Translations under genes and position numbers: made by a program
Assembly (NCBI RefSeq): GCF_003606385.1
Contig: NZ_CP032514.1
Span: forward strand, 2,728,001 to 2,792,000
Source of the DNA: Actinomyces lilanjuaniae
Lineage (GTDB): Bacteria > Actinomycetota > Actinomycetes > Actinomycetales > Actinomycetaceae
Length of the DNA: 64,000 bases
Direction: 5' to 3'
Notes under the pieces: generated by a model
Seen by the model: only the letters and a program-made list of their open reading frames with translations
The model's database searches: none
Told to the model about the DNA's origin: nothing
In this document: one piece after another, positions 20,392 to 30,748 of the stretch
How positions within the stretch are numbered: position 1 is the stretch's first letter
Layout: every line of letters starts with the position of its first letter

Positions 20392-23049
20392 GGGGGCCGA
20401 GCGCGCGGCCTCCCCCTCAGCCCGCAGGCTCAGTCCCGTCTCCCCCGGGAGCCGGTCCACCACCACGTCCTGGCCGTCAAGGACCTCACCGGCGAGGATC
20501 ATACGGGCCAGGCGGTCCCCGATCTCACGCTGGACCAGACGGCGTAGCGGCCGCGCCCCGTAGGCCGGGTCGTAGCCTTCATCCGCCAGCCACGCCCGGG
20601 CGGCCTCGGTCACCCGCAGCGACAGGCGTCGGCTAGCCAGGCGCTCGCTCATGCGCTCCAGCTGGATGTCGACGATGCCCGCCAGCTCCTCCCGGGTCAG
20701 AGAGTCAAAGACGATCGTGTCGTCCAGCCGGTTGAGGAACTCCGGCTTGAAAGAGGCCTGCACCACGCTCATGACCTCGTTGCGCTTCTCCTGGGGAGAC
20801 AGGATCGGGTCGATGAGGAACTGCGACCCCAGGTTCGAGGTGAGCACCAGGATGACGTTGCGGAAGTCCACCGTGCGCCCCTGGCCATCCGTCAGCCGCC
20901 CGTCGTCAAGGACCTGCAGGAGAATGTCGAAGACCTCCGAGTGGGCCTTCTCCACCTCGTCAAGCAGGACCACCGAGTAGGGGCGACGGCGCACGGCCTC
21001 GGTGAGCTGGCCGCCCTCCTCATAGCCCACGTACCCGGGGGGAGCACCCACCAGACGTGCCACGGAGTGCTTCTCAGAGTACTCCGACATGTCGATACGC
21101 ACGACGGCGCGCTCGTCGTCGAAGAGGAACTCCGCCAAGGCCTTGGCCAGCTCGGTCTTGCCCACACCCGTGGGCCCCAGGAAGAGGAAGGAGCCGGTGG
21201 GGCGGTCGGGGTCGGACACGCCTGCCCTCGAACGCCGCACGGCGTCGGCCACCGCGGACACGGCGGCGTGCTGACCGATGAGGCGCCGCCCGATGACCTC
21301 CTCCATGGTGAGGAGCTTCTCCGTCTCCCCTTGAAGGAGACGCCCCACGGGGATGCCGGTCCAGGAGGCCACGACCTCGGCGATCTCGCCGGCCCCCACC
21401 TTCTCGGCGATCATCGGCTCGCTGGAGCCCGCCTGCTGCTGGGCGTCGTCGGCCTCGGCCTCCCGGATCTGGCGCTCCAGCCCTGGCATCTCGCCGTAGC
21501 GCAGACGACCCGCCTCTTCAAAGCGGCCCTCGCGCTCGGCCAGGTCCGCCCTGGTGCGCATCTCGTCCAGGGCAGCACGGAGCTCACCGACCTTGTTGTG
21601 CCCGGCCTTCTCTGCCTCCCAGCGTGCGTTGAGGGCAGTGAGCTGCTCGGTGGCGTCGGCCAGCTCGGCGCGCAGGCGCTCCAGGCGCTCCACAGCAGCC
21701 GGGTCCGCGTCGTCCTGGCCCACGGACTCGTCCAGGTAGGACTCCTCCATCCGCATCCGGTCTACCCGGCGGCGCAGCTCGTCAAGCTCGACGGGGCTGG
21801 AGTCCAGCTCCATGCGCAGGCGCGAGGCGGCCTCGTCTACCAGGTCAATGGCCTTGTCGGGCAGCTGGCGACCGGTGATGTAGCGGTCGGACAAGGTGGC
21901 TGCGGCCACGAGCGCCCCGTCGGAGACGGTTACCTGGTGATGGGCCTCGTACTTGGGGGCGATACCGCGCAGGATGGCGACGGTGTCCTCCACGCTGGGC
22001 TCACCGACAAAGACCTGCTGGAAGCGACGCTCCAGGGCGGGGTCCTTCTCGATGCGCTCACGGTACTCGTCCAGGGTGGTGGCACCCACCATCCGCAGCT
22101 CGCCGCGGGCCAGCATGGGCTTAAGCATGTTGCCCGCGTCCATGGCACTCTCGGAGCCTGCCCCCGCGCCCACCACGGTGTGCAGCTCGTCGATGAAGGT
22201 GATGACCTCGCCGTCAGAGTCCTTGATCTCCTTGAGCACCGCCTTGAGGCGCTCCTCGAACTCGCCGCGGTACCTGGCCCCGGCCACCATCCCGGACAGG
22301 TCCAGGGCGATGAGTCGCTTACCGGTAAGCGACTCGGGCACGTCCCCGGCGACGATGCGCTGGGCCAGCCCCTCGACGACGGCGGTCTTACCCACGCCGG
22401 GCTCGCCGATGAGGACGGGGTTGTTCTTGGTGCGTCGGCTCAGGACCTGGACCACGCGGCGGATCTCGGTGTCACGGCCGATGACGGGGTCCAGGCGGCC
22501 TTCCCGGGCCGCCTCAGTCAGGTCAGTCCCGTACTTCTCCAGGGTCTTGTAGGTGCCCTCCGGGTTGGCTGAGGTGACTCGTGAGTCCCCGCGCACCTGG
22601 GGCAGTGCCTCGCGCAGCGCCTGCGGGGTGGCCCCGGCGTCACGAAGCACCTTGGCGGTGGTCCCCGAGGTGCCGGGTGTCACCGTGCCTGCGGCGATGC
22701 CGATAAGAAGGTGCTCGGTAGAGACGTAGTCGTCCCCGAGGTCGCGCGCCTCGGTGCTGGCGGCGTCAAGGGCTGCCAGCAGGGCGCGGGAGGGATGGGG
22801 CTGGGCCACCGAGCTGCCGGAGGAGGCGGGCAGCTGGCTGAGGATGCGCCGGGTGGTGGCACCCACGCCCTGTCGCACGGCCGGGTCCGTGACGACAGCC
22901 TCCAGGAGCGCCGCCGCGACGCCGCCCTCCTGGGTGAGGAGCTCGATGAGCAGGTGGGCGGGCTCGATCTGGGGGTTACCCGCCGCCGCGGCAGCCTGCA
23001 TGGCGCCCGCGATCGCCTCCTGGGACTTGGTGGTGTAGCTGGTGTCCAT
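20362..23049 (-). CDS. clpB: ATP-dependent disaggregase ClpB
   Basis: An 895-residue Hsp100 protein; the start ATG 23049 follows AAGGAGG. Order: Clp N domain (residues 1-150), AAA+ domain 1 with [15 protein letters not shown] and Walker B-like [10 protein letters not shown], coiled-coil middle domain (about 400-525), AAA+ domain 2 with [14 protein letters not shown] and [11 protein letters not shown], and C-terminal D2 small domain ([20 protein letters not shown]). It rescues aggregated proteins together with DnaK, DnaJ and GrpE, which are encoded 5 kb away. A HAIR operator upstream points to HspR control. Its 3' end overlaps the hipA remnant. Confidence 0.96.
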   Translation of the reverse strand: MDTSYTTKSQEAIAGAMQAAAAAGNPQIEPAHLLIELLTQEGGVAAALLEAVVTDPAVRQGVGATTRRILSQLPASSGSSVAQPHPSRALLAALDAASTEARDLGDDYVSTEHLLIGIAAGTVTPGTSGTTAKVLRDAGATPQALREALPQVRGDSRVTSANPEGTYKTLEKYGTDLTEAAREGRLDPVIGRDTEIRRVVQVLSRRTKNNPVLIGEPGVGKTAVVEGLAQRIVAGDVPESLTGKRLIALDLSGMVAGARYRGEFEERLKAVLKEIKDSDGEVITFIDELHTVVGAGAGSESAMDAGNMLKPMLARGELRMVGATTLDEYRERIEKDPALERRFQQVFVGEPSVEDTVAILRGIAPKYEAHHQVTVSDGALVAAATLSDRYITGRQLPDKAIDLVDEAASRLRMELDSSPVELDELRRRVDRMRMEESYLDESVGQDDADPAAVERLERLRAELADATEQLTALNARWEAEKAGHNKVGELRAALDEMRTRADLAEREGRFEEAGRLRYGEMPGLERQIREAEADDAQQQAGSSEPMIAEKVGAGEIAEVVASWTGIPVGRLLQGETEKLLTMEEVIGRRLIGQHAAVSAVADAVRRSRAGVSDPDRPTGSFLFLGPTGVGKTELAKALAEFLFDDERAVVRIDMSEYSEKHSVARLVGAPPGYVGYEEGGQLTEAVRRRPYSVVLLDEVEKAHSEVFDILLQVLDDGRLTDGQGRTVDFRNVILVLTSNLGSQFLIDPILSPQEKRNEVMSVVQASFKPEFLNRLDDTIVFDSLTREELAGIVDIQLERMSERLASRRLSLRVTEAARAWLADEGYDPAYGARPLRRLVQREIGDRLARMILAGEVLDGQDVVVDRLPGETGLSLRAEGEAARSAPSAPSAGSAL

Positions 23050-23135
23050 GGGGACCTCCTTGAGGACGTGTGGTGAAGATGTGTTGGTCCCGGCCTCGCG
23101 ACCGGGAGAGCTCTGACCACCCCAACCCAATCAGA

Positions 23136-23156
23136 GTTGAGTCTATTCCGCTCAAC
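23136..23156. promoter_or_regulatory. HAIR element (HspR operator) upstream of clpB
   Basis: The inverted repeat GTTGAGT-N7-GCTCAAC is an almost exact match to the HAIR consensus CTTGAGT-N7-ACTCAAG bound by HspR. It lies about 87 bases upstream of the clpB start. HspR is encoded at 26404-26864. It may also affect the divergent lipoprotein gene that starts at 23255. Confidence 0.85.
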
Positions 23157-23254
23157 CCTTGATTTCGATGTGGGACGCGTCCGCCTCAGCCGCGAAGCGG
23201 TCCCTCGCAAGATCACGTAGTGTTAACGAAACCCGACACACAGGAGGAATTCCC

Positions 23255-23983
23255 ATGCGAGCACGTATCCGTACGGCATTGGCGGTCGGCGCCGTCAGCA
23301 CCGCCCTGGCCCTGGCAGGCTGCGCCGGCAACAGCTCCGACGAGGAGACCACCGCAGCCGACGAGGAGACGACTGCGGCGCAGACCGAGGAGAGCACGGG
23401 CACCGAGGAGACCGCTGAGGGCTCCGAGGACTCTGCGGCGAGCGCGGACTCCACAGAGGACGCCGAGAGCCCCGAGGCAGTCATCCCCGAGGGCTACCAG
23501 GAGGTGGAGGCGCCCACGGCGGGAATCTCCCTGGCCGTGCCAGAGGGCTGGGAGGACGCCAAGGCCTACTCTGACGAGCAGCTTCAGGCCATCGCAGAGG
23601 CCCAGGGCAGCGACCTCGACACCTACCAGCAGATGCTCGCCGAGTTGGATCTTGCCTACCGGGCCGCTGAGCCGGACGAGAACGGCTTCGTGGAGAACGT
23701 CAACGTCGAGTCAGGGGTGTACTCCAACACTGAGACCCCCACCGAGGAGGAGGTCACCAGCTTCCTCGCACAGCAGGGCGCTGAGCTGGCCCAGTACGGG
23801 ACCGTGGAGACACCTAACGGGGAGGCCGCCACCGGCGCCTACTCGATCCCGGACAACCCCGCCCAGGGCGAGGTCCTTATCGCCCCGACCAGCGACGGCG
23901 GCTACGCCGTCATCACCGTCACTACCTCAAGCGCTGAGCGCACCGAGGAGCTGGTCCAGGACATCGCTGGCAGCATCGGCTGA
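23255..23983 (+). CDS. Acidic lipoprotein of unknown function
   Basis: ATG 23255 follows AGGAGGAATTCCC. The 242-residue product has a lipoprotein signal ALAVGAVSTALALAGC with lipobox LAGC, a very acidic Thr/Glu-rich linker of about 65 residues, and a globular domain (AGISLAVPEGWEDAKAYSDE onward) of the kind seen in LpqN-like and PsbP-like lipoproteins. A similar architecture occurs in the lipoprotein at 56282-56854, which suggests a small paralogous set. It should be anchored on the outer face of the cell membrane. Function unknown. Confidence 0.75.
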   Translation: MRARIRTALAVGAVSTALALAGCAGNSSDEETTAADEETTAAQTEESTGTEETAEGSEDSAASADSTEDAESPEAVIPEGYQEVEAPTAGISLAVPEGWEDAKAYSDEQLQAIAEAQGSDLDTYQQMLAELDLAYRAAEPDENGFVENVNVESGVYSNTETPTEEEVTSFLAQQGAELAQYGTVETPNGEAATGAYSIPDNPAQGEVLIAPTSDGGYAVITVTTSSAERTEELVQDIAGSIG

Positions 23984-23998
23984 CGCCTGCCCTGGCTC

Positions 23999-25549
23999 TC
24001 AGCTGACGCCCCGGCCCGGCACCATCTCGACGTCGGCGGCCACCAGGGAGGCATGCAGCACCAGCTGAGTTTGAGACACGCAGTTGGGGGTGGGGCACGG
24101 TGCACCGTGCCCCACCCCAACTGCTGTACCCGCTGTCTGCACCCCCGCTGCCCGGGGTCTGTCTGACGGCTGCTGCCCCGCACCGCCGCCCGGCGGTGCG
24201 GGGCAGCACTCACGCCCCACAGCCCGAGGAGGCCACTCCTCCTGCCCGGGTGCCGGGACAGCGGCCCGGGGCCGCTCGCTGCGAGCCACGGCGGTGCGCA
24301 GGGCGACCTCGAAGGGGCCAGGACGTCCCGCGCGCTCCAGCAGCATGCAGATCACCACGGTGACCAGCCACACGGCGACAGCGATCAGACCTGCGGCAGC
24401 GGCGCCCACCTCAAGGCTGGTGCCCAGCACCGCGGGCACCACCACGAAGACGAGAAGGAAGAGGATCGTCTGGCTCAGGTAGGCCGTCATAGAGCGTCGC
24501 CCCACGGCCGAGGCCATGCGCCGCAAACCGTGCAGGCTCCCGTCAGGAGTGGGACCGCCCGCGTAGAGCGCCAAGAGGGCCAGCCAGCCCGCGGCACCGG
24601 CCAGGCCGCTCACGTAGGTCGCGGCCTCGTCCAGGAGGAAGGGCTGCGCCCACCCCGCAGCAACCAGCCCTGAGTGCAGTGCGCCCAGGATGCCGATCCC
24701 CATACCGCCAGCGGCCACGGCCGCGAGCCTGCTGCGGTGGCGCTCCGGGTGGGAGAGCAGGTCGGTGTCAGCCAGACGGGCACCGATAAAGGCCGCCGGG
24801 ACCGCCATGGAGAAGAAGACGGAAGACACGGTGCCACCAGCCCACACCAGGATATTGATGATAAACCAGGGGATGCTCGCCAGGACGTCGGTGCCAGCCT
24901 GGGCCTCGGCGCTGTCCATGTCCACGCCCAGCTGCTCGAGCCCACCCGTCATGATCCAGCCCGAGTAGAGCATAATCAACGAGCACAGAACCGTGACAAC
25001 CAGACCAACCACGAGCGCGCCCCTCCAGCGCTTGCGGGCCAGCCAGTCGGCGAAGATGACGGCGATGAGCCCGTAGGTGGCAATGATGTCACCAAAGAAG
25101 AAGATCCCGTGGACGGCACCGAACAGGATCATCCACCACCCGCGGCGGCGCACAAGACGACGCGCGTCAACCCTTGCCTGCTCCTGGGCCCACACAGCCT
25201 GTGCAGGCGTGGCCAGGTCAGGCTGGCCCCCAGTGACGGAGTCCAGATAGGTACGAGTACCGGAGGTGACCCGACGGTTGACCATGGTGACCAGGCCAAA
25301 CCCGAAGAGCATGGCAAACAGCGGGTAGGAGCGGTGGTCGACCACCAGTGCCCGGACAAGGACCCACACGGAGTCCGCCGAGGACATCTGCCCGCCCTGG
25401 AGGCCCTGGGTACTGGGGTCCGGCTGACCAAAGACAGCCTCCGCCCAGATGGGGACATTGGCGACCGCGATAAGCAGCAGCATAACCCCGCGAGCCACGT
25501 CGGGCGCCGGATAGCGCACACCAGGCGTGAAGGATGTCGTTACTCTCAT
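23999..25549 (-). CDS. DUF418-family multi-pass membrane protein
   Basis: ATG 25549 has AGGGTG upstream; in-frame starts at 25555 and 25558 are possible. The protein has about ten hydrophobic segments, beginning PDVARGVMLLLIAVANVPIW, which is the DUF418 N-terminal pattern, and contains RSYPLFAMLFGFG. The last 85 codons are Pro/Gly-rich and read through two strong hairpins (24174-24205 and 24081-24123), which is not normal coding sequence. I suspect a missed base upstream and a true end near 24205-24240, with the hairpins as terminators. DUF418 proteins are thought to act in transport or surface modification; substrate unknown. Confidence 0.75.
   Translation of the reverse strand: MRVTTSFTPGVRYPAPDVARGVMLLLIAVANVPIWAEAVFGQPDPSTQGLQGGQMSSADSVWVLVRALVVDHRSYPLFAMLFGFGLVTMVNRRVTSGTRTYLDSVTGGQPDLATPAQAVWAQEQARVDARRLVRRRGWWMILFGAVHGIFFFGDIIATYGLIAVIFADWLARKRWRGALVVGLVVTVLCSLIMLYSGWIMTGGLEQLGVDMDSAEAQAGTDVLASIPWFIINILVWAGGTVSSVFFSMAVPAAFIGARLADTDLLSHPERHRSRLAAVAAGGMGIGILGALHSGLVAAGWAQPFLLDEAATYVSGLAGAAGWLALLALYAGGPTPDGSLHGLRRMASAVGRRSMTAYLSQTILFLLVFVVVPAVLGTSLEVGAAAAGLIAVAVWLVTVVICMLLERAGRPGPFEVALRTAVARSERPRAAVPAPGQEEWPPRAVGRECCPAPPGGGAGQQPSDRPRAAGVQTAGTAVGVGHGAPCPTPNCVSQTQLVLHASLVAADVEMVPGRGVS
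24081..24123. terminator. Long near-perfect palindrome, likely bidirectional terminator
   Basis: Arms of 22 and 21 bases (CAGTTGGGG, one extra G, then TGGGGCACGGTG, and its complement) meet at GTGCAC with no loop other than the tip. It lies between the convergent lipoprotein and DUF418 genes. There is no T-tract, as is common in actinobacterial terminators. Confidence 0.6.
24174..24205. terminator. Hairpin with 15-base perfect arms
   Basis: TGCCCCGCACCGCCG, a two-base loop and its exact complement. It lies inside the apparent 3' end of the DUF418 frame and probably terminates that gene if the frame is repaired to stop earlier. Confidence 0.55.
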
Positions 25550-25623
25550 GCTCATCACCCTAGTGCGACCTCACCGGACACAGGTCCTCCTGCAGAAGGA
25601 TGAGGTGCCCGGCGTGGTCCTCC

Positions 25624-26269
25624 CTAGGACTGAGGCCCGCGCAGCCAGCGAGTGTTGTTCTCCGTACGGATCACGGCGACGATGAACTCCAGGACCATGC
25701 GCGCGCCGAGGATGTGCAGGAAGGCGGGGATGAGCCCCAGGACCAGCGCCAGGAGGAAGGCCCCCGGGTTGAAGGCCGCGTGCGAGGCCGCGTAGGAGCC
25801 GTAGCCGTGGTAGCCGCCGTGAGAGCCTCCGCCAGAGGAGCCGATGGCGACCGCGCAGATGAGCCACGTGGCGACCACCATGACGATCCACAGGATGTAG
25901 ACCACCCTGGCCCAGGTAAGGGTGACGTACCTGGTGAAGCTCATGTCAAACAGTGAGGCGAAGAAGCCTCCCGACCGTGCAACCGGGGCACCGTAGCCGG
26001 GTAGGCCTGGCCGGACTGACCTGGCTGCTGCCCGGGAGCAGCGGCAGGCGTGGCGTAAGGGGCGGAAGGGCCAGAAGCCTGCGGGGCACCGTAGGTGCCC
26101 GCCCCTGGACACCAGGCTCCGGCTGCTGCGGGGGCTGAGAGCCGGGGGCCTGCGGGGCGCTGCTCGCACCTGGCACGCCCTGGGCACCGACGTCCGGTTG
26201 CTGGTCGTGAGACGGGTTGCTGTCAGGCTGGTTGTCGTGGGGCTGGTCCGGGTTCGTCGGCTGAGTCAT
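25624..26269 (-). CDS. DUF4282 membrane protein with Pro/Gln-rich N-terminus, frame-disrupted
   Basis: ATG 26269 follows AAGGAGA. The N-terminal frame is a low-complexity tail (MTQPTNPDQPHDNQPDSNPS). Frames shift near 26095 and 25985, after which the C-terminal part is clear: ASLFDMSFTRYVTLTWARVV, a first membrane helix YILWIVMVVATWLICAVAI, a His/Gly/Ser-rich loop, a second helix AFLLALVLGLIPAFLHIL, and ARMVLEFIVAVIRTENN. This two-helix layout is DUF4282. The proteins are small actinobacterial membrane proteins of unknown function. All blocks are present in order, so the breaks are probably sequencing indels. Confidence 0.75.
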
Positions 26270-26403
26270 GACCAGAGGTCTCCTTGTTCCTGGCGATGTT
26301 CCTAGTGACGTTCTTGACGGGGTTCTTCGAAATGTCCTTAACGACAGGGACCTCCACCTTACACGTCACTGTGGTCATGAAGCATTCCGCTCAGAGCCTT
26401 AGC

Positions 26404-26864
26404 TCAATACTGCTCACAGGGGTTGACGGCCCTCGGCGCCGCCGCCTCGGGGAGTCGAGCCTCTGCGGTCCCGGGGCCACGAGGCACGACCTGGACCTCT
26501 CCGTCAGCCGCGGCGGCAAAGATCCGCTGCACGGCGGCCTCCCGCGCCCGGTACTGGGCGTTGTCCGCTTCCAGCGCCTCGACACGGGCCTCCAGCTCCA
26601 GGATGCGCCGGATCCCTCCAGGTTGACCCCCTCCTGGCTGAGCGCCTGGATACGTCGCAGCCGCTCGACGTCACGGTGGGAGTAGCGTCGTCCCCTGCCC
26701 CGGGTACGCGCCGGGCTGACCAGTCCGAGGCGGTCGTACTGGCGCAGCGTCTGGGGGTGCATCCCCGCCAGGTCCGCAGCCACCGAGACCACGTAGACGG
26801 CCCGCTCCTGCGCGTCGCGGGCGAGGAAGCCGAGCCCCTGACCAGCACGGCGCCGGGCCGTCAC
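26404..26864 (-). CDS. hspR: Heat-shock repressor HspR (MerR family), one frame break
   Basis: GTG 26864 overlaps the dnaJ stop (GTGA). The N-terminal MerR helix-turn-helix is intact: VAADLAGMHPQTLRQYDRLG, then SPARTRGRGRRYSHRDVERL. The frame breaks near 26620 in a GGAGGG run; in the next frame it continues IRRILELEARVEALEADN, the dimerisation coiled coil, and ends at 26404. Repaired length about 153 residues. HspR binds HAIR repeats with DnaK as co-repressor. Four such repeats are visible in this window, so the gene closes an autoregulatory loop. Confidence 0.88.
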
Positions 26865-27888
26865 CGAGAGGCCTCCTCCATGAGCGTGGCCCGTGGGTCC
26901 GTGTCTCCCATTGCCTCGTCAAAGGCCTCCAGCGCCTTGCGTGCCGCCCGTGACAACTTCTTGGGGACCGCCACCTGGACAGTCACCAGCAGGTCCCCGG
27001 TCCTGCGCTCCGTGACCACTCCCTTACCTCTCAGGCGCAGCACGGTGCCCGAGGAGGTACCCGGCTTGATCCGGACCTTGGAGGTTCCCCCTCCAGGAGC
27101 GGGACCTCCACGGTGGCCCCCAGCGCCGCCTCCGACAGGGTCACTGGCAAGTCCATCCGGAGGTTGGCGCTGTCAGTCGGGTCGATGGAATAGACAGGGT
27201 GGCGCTCCACCGTGATGGTCACCACCATGTCGCCATTCTCCCCGCCGCCCGGACCGGGACGCCCCTTGCCCCGCAGCCGGATCTTCTTGCCTGTCCGGAC
27301 TCCGGCAGGGATACGGACGGTCATGGTGCGTCCGTCAGCGGTTAGCTCCACGGTGGTACCCGCCACCGCGTCACGCAGGCTCAAGGTGGCAGAGGTCAGG
27401 ACGTCAGGCCCCTTGGTCGGCGATGGCCGGGAGCCGAAGCCCCCAAAGCCAAAGGAGCCGGGGCGCCCGCCCGAGCGCGTGGGGCTGGGAGCACCGCCGA
27501 ACATGCGCAGCAGGTCGTCCAGGTCAGGCTGGCCCGCACCACCGGTCTCAAACCGGACGTTGCCGCCCTGGGCACCGAACATGGAGGACAGGATGTCCTC
27601 AAAGCCCCCCGCGCTGGCCCCGCCCGCGCCGGAGGTGAAGCGAGCGCCACCTCCCGCCATCGAGCGGATCGCGTCGTACTGCTGGCGCTCCTTGGGATCG
27701 GACAGCACCGCGTAGGCCTCTCCGACCTCCTTGAACTTCTCCGCAGCGACGGCGTCATCCGGGTTGCGGTCCGGGTGGTACTTCTTGGCAAGGGTCCGGT
27801 ATGCCTTCTTGATCTGGGCGGAGTCGGCGTCCTTGCTCACGCCGAGGACCGCGTAGAAGTCCTTGGTCATCCAGTCCTGGCTGGCCAT
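26861..27888 (-). CDS. dnaJ: DnaJ-family co-chaperone lacking the zinc-finger domain, one frame break
   Basis: ATG 27888 has GAGGAGG upstream. J domain at residues 9-75 with the HPD motif ([11 protein letters not shown]), then a Gly/Phe-rich region with [20 protein letters not shown], and two C-terminal peptide-binding domains ([20 protein letters not shown] onward). No CxxCxGxG repeats are present, so this is the type II (CbpA-like) layout although it sits in the dnaK operon. The frame breaks near 27090 in a G run; one added G restores [19 protein letters not shown] and the rest to 26861. Repaired length about 342 residues. Confidence 0.9.
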
Positions 27889-28028
27889 CGTCTCACCGCC
27901 TCCTCGTCCAGGTGAGTAGCTGGTATAAGTGTCTGGGGGCAGGCCCGCCCCGCTCGGCCTGGGGGCTGCGCGCGCTGAGGCGGCAGCCCCCAGGCCGGTG
28001 ACGTGCAACCACCGGGGTGGCACCCAGG

Positions 28029-28670
28029 TCAGGCCGGGTTGGCGACCTGCACACGTGCCGCCCGTACCACGCGCTCCCCAAGGCGGTAGCCGGGCTGGAG
28101 CACCAGGACGATCGTGGGCTCGGTGACCTCCTCGGACTCCGTGGCCATGAGCGCCTCGTGGATGGTGGGGTCAAAGGGCTCGCCCTCGGCCCCGAACCGC
28201 TCCAGGGAGAACTTGTCCCTCAGGACCGCCTCCAGCTTGGTGGCCGTGGTCTCGAAGGTCCCAGTCAGGTCTCCGTGCTGGCGAGCCAGCTCGACCTCGT
28301 CCAGGACCGGGATCAGCGCCTCCACGACCCCGGCCGCACCCGCCTGGCGGTGCCCGGCCGCGGCCTCGCGGGAGCGCCGCACAAAGCCCTGGTACTCCTG
28401 CTGGAGGTTGTAGAGGTCCGCACGCGCCCGGGCCAGGTCCTCGGCCGCCTGAGCAGCCTCGGCCCGAGCCTGGCTCAGGGGTCGGGGTTCTCCTCCCCTG
28501 CGGCACGTCCCCCTCCCCGGCACCTGGCGCCGCAGGCGCCTCCCCGGGAGCAGCCCCGTCCTGGAGACAGTCACGGACCTCCTCGGGACCTCCTCGAAAG
28601 CGGACTCCACCGCCGCCTCCAGCTCGGGGTCGACCCCCTCGCCCTCAGGCACAGGACCGGCGGCACTCAC
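28029..28670 (-). CDS. grpE: Nucleotide exchange factor GrpE, two frame breaks
   Basis: GTG 28670 overlaps the dnaK stop (GTGA). The conserved core is intact: [20 protein letters not shown], then [20 protein letters not shown] and the beta domain with [10 protein letters not shown] and [19 protein letters not shown]. The acidic N-terminal tail is split: the frame changes near 28585 and back near 28490, with the missing piece ([20 protein letters not shown]) readable in another frame. Both breaks sit in G/C runs. GrpE is needed for DnaK cycling, so a true knockout is unlikely. Confidence 0.9.
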   Translation of the reverse strand: MSAAGPVPEGEGVDPELEAAVESAFEEVPRRSVTVSRTGLLPGRRLRRQVPGRGTCRRGGEPRPLSQARAEAAQAAEDLARARADLYNLQQEYQGFVRRSREAAAGHRQAGAAGVVEALIPVLDEVELARQHGDLTGTFETTATKLEAVLRDKFSLERFGAEGEPFDPTIHEALMATESEEVTEPTIVLVLQPGYRLGERVVRAARVQVANPA

Positions 28671-30541
28671 TTGGAGTCCTCGTCGTCCACGATCTCCGCG
28701 TCCACGATGTCCTCGTCGTCTCCGGAGGTGCCTGCGGAGGCTCCCGCAGAGGCGGCCTCGCCCTCGCTGCCGGCGGCCTGGGCAGCGGCGTCAGCCGCGT
28801 AGAGCGCCTCCCCGACCTTCTGGGCGACAGTGTTCAGCTTCTCCTGAGCCGCCTTGACGGGCTCGATGTCCTCACCCTCCAGGGCCTTCTTCAGGTCCTC
28901 GACAGCACCGGAGACCTCGGAGCTGACGTCGTCGGGCAGCTTGTCCTTGTTGTCCTTGAGGAGCTTGTCGATGGAGTAGGCCTGCTGCTCAGCGGCGTTG
29001 CGGGTCTCGGCGTCCTCGCGCCGCTTCTTGTCCTCCTCGGCGTGGGCCTCAGCCTCCTTGACCATACGGTCGATGTCCTCCTTGGGCAGGGCCGAGCCTC
29101 CGGAGATGGTCATCGACTGCTCCTTGCCGGTACCACGGTCCTTGGCGGAGACGTGGACAATACCGTTGGCGTCGATGTCGAAGGAGACCTCGATCTGGGG
29201 GATGCCCCGGGGCGCCGGGGCGATGCCGGTCAGCTCGAAGGTGCCCAGCGGCTTGTTGTCACGGGCAAACTCACGCTCACCCTGGTAGACCTGGATGAGG
29301 ACGGAGGGCTGGTTGTCCTCGGCGGTGGAGAACACCTCGCTGCGCTTGGTGGGGATGGCCGTGTTGCGCTCGATGAGCTTGGTCATGACCCCGCCCTTGG
29401 TCTCGATGCCCAGGCTGAGCGGCGTGACGTCGATCAGGAGCACGTCCTTGCGGTCGCCCTGGATGACACCGGCCTGCAGGGAGGCGCCCACGGCGACGAC
29501 CTCGTCAGGGTTGACGCCCTTGTTGGGCTCCTTGCCGCCGGTCAGCTCGCGCACCACCTCGGTGACCGCGGGCATACGGGTCGAGCCTCCGACCAGGACC
29601 ACGTGGTCGATCTCGGACAGGGAGACCCCGGCGTCCTTGATGACGTTGTGGAAAGGAACCTTGGTGCGCTCGATGAGGTCCGCAGTCATCTCCTCGAAGC
29701 GGGAGCGGGAGAGCCTCTCGTCCAGGTGGACAGGACCAGCCTCGCTCATGGACAGGTACTGCAGGTTGATGTCCGTGGAGGTCGCCGAGGACAGCTCCTT
29801 CTTGGCCTGCTCGGCCGCGTCACGCAGGCGCTGCATGGCGATCTTGTCCTTGGACAGGTCCACGCCGCTCTTGGACTTCACCTGGCTGACCAGCCAGTCG
29901 ACAATGCGGGCGTCCCAGTCGTCACCGCCCAGGCGGTTGTCGCCGTTGGTGGCACGCACCTGGATGGTGGAGAAGCCGTCCTCGTCCTTGCCGACCTCCA
30001 GCAGGGAGACGTCGAAGGTTCCCCCACCCAGGTCGAAGACGAGGATGAGCTCGTCCTCCTTGCCCTTGTCCAGCCCGTAGGCCAGGGCAGCGGCAGTCGG
30101 CTCGTTGACGATACGGTCCACAGTCAGCCCGGCGATGGTCCCGGCCTCCTTGGTGGCCTGGCGCTCGGCGTCGTTGAAGTAGGCCGGAACAGTGATGACG
30201 GCGTTGGTTACGGACTCCCCCAGGTAGGACTCCGCGTCAGCCTTGAGCTTGGCCAGGATACGGGCGCTGATCTCCTGGGCGGTGTACTTCTTGTCGTCGA
30301 TGGTGACGGACCAGTCCGTGCCCATGTGACGCTTGACCGAGGAGATGGTCCGGTCCACGTTGGTGACGGCCTGACGCTTGGCGACCTCACCGACCAGCAC
30401 CTCGCCAGACTTGGAGAAGGCGACGACCGACGGAGTGGTGCGGCCGCCCTCAGCGTTAGGGATGATGGTGGGCTCGCCACCCTCCAGGATGGCAATCGCA
30501 GAGTTTGTGGTTCCCAGGTCGATACCGACAGCGCGTGCCAT
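28667..30541 (-). CDS. dnaK: Chaperone DnaK (Hsp70)
   Basis: A 624-residue Hsp70 with the three nucleotide-binding signatures ([17 protein letters not shown] near the start, [16 protein letters not shown], and [20 protein letters not shown]), followed by the substrate-binding domain and a lid ending [14 protein letters not shown]. The start ATG has AAGGAG upstream after a leader of about 165 bases. It is first in dnaK-grpE-dnaJ-hspR. Three HAIR repeats overlap its promoter. It acts with ClpB and also as HspR co-repressor in relatives. Confidence 0.97.
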   Translation of the reverse strand: MARAVGIDLGTTNSAIAILEGGEPTIIPNAEGGRTTPSVVAFSKSGEVLVGEVAKRQAVTNVDRTISSVKRHMGTDWSVTIDDKKYTAQEISARILAKLKADAESYLGESVTNAVITVPAYFNDAERQATKEAGTIAGLTVDRIVNEPTAAALAYGLDKGKEDELILVFDLGGGTFDVSLLEVGKDEDGFSTIQVRATNGDNRLGGDDWDARIVDWLVSQVKSKSGVDLSKDKIAMQRLRDAAEQAKKELSSATSTDINLQYLSMSEAGPVHLDERLSRSRFEEMTADLIERTKVPFHNVIKDAGVSLSEIDHVVLVGGSTRMPAVTEVVRELTGGKEPNKGVNPDEVVAVGASLQAGVIQGDRKDVLLIDVTPLSLGIETKGGVMTKLIERNTAIPTKRSEVFSTAEDNQPSVLIQVYQGEREFARDNKPLGTFELTGIAPAPRGIPQIEVSFDIDANGIVHVSAKDRGTGKEQSMTISGGSALPKEDIDRMVKEAEAHAEEDKKRREDAETRNAAEQQAYSIDKLLKDNKDKLPDDVSSEVSGAVEDLKKALEGEDIEPVKAAQEKLNTVAQKVGEALYAADAAAQAAGSEGEAASAGASAGTSGDDEDIVDAEIVDDEDSK

Positions 30542-30694
30542 ACGGGCTCTCCTTACTGTTCTTGTCGCGCCCTGGCCGGTACACGGCCCGTGGAGCCCAG
30601 TGGCTTCGCAGGACCGTGCAGCTGGTGCGCGGGGCGCTGAGGTCGGGTGAAGTTGTCAGCACGGGCCACCATGTCTGACGCAGAGCGTCAGCAG

Positions 30695-30715
30695 GTTGAG
30701 CCTCATGCGCTCATG
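30695..30715. promoter_or_regulatory. HAIR element 1 upstream of dnaK
   Basis: GTTGAGC-N7-GCTCATG, one mismatch from a perfect inverted repeat and close to the HspR consensus. It covers the -10 box of the candidate dnaK promoter. Confidence 0.75.
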
Positions 30716-30741
30716 ATTGTTGTTGAGCATGGTCTTGTCAA
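30713..30741 (-). promoter_or_regulatory. Candidate dnaK promoter (TTGACA-N17-AATCAT)
   Basis: On the minus strand TTGACA (30741-30736) is followed after 17 bases by AATCAT (30718-30713). The boxes fall inside the second and first HAIR repeats, so HspR bound there would block RNA polymerase. The predicted 5' leader to the dnaK ATG is about 165 bases. Confidence 0.65.
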
Positions 30742-30742
30742 C
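30722..30742. promoter_or_regulatory. HAIR element 2 upstream of dnaK
   Basis: GTTGAGC-N7-TGTCAAC, the weakest of the three because the right arm doubles as the TTGACA -35 box. It starts exactly 27 bases after element 1. Confidence 0.65.
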
Positions 30743-30748
30743 ATCATC

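Noticed and set aside
20941..22572. 543-codon rightward frame opposite clpB
   Set aside because: Pure shadow of clpB; no ribosome site and no family features.
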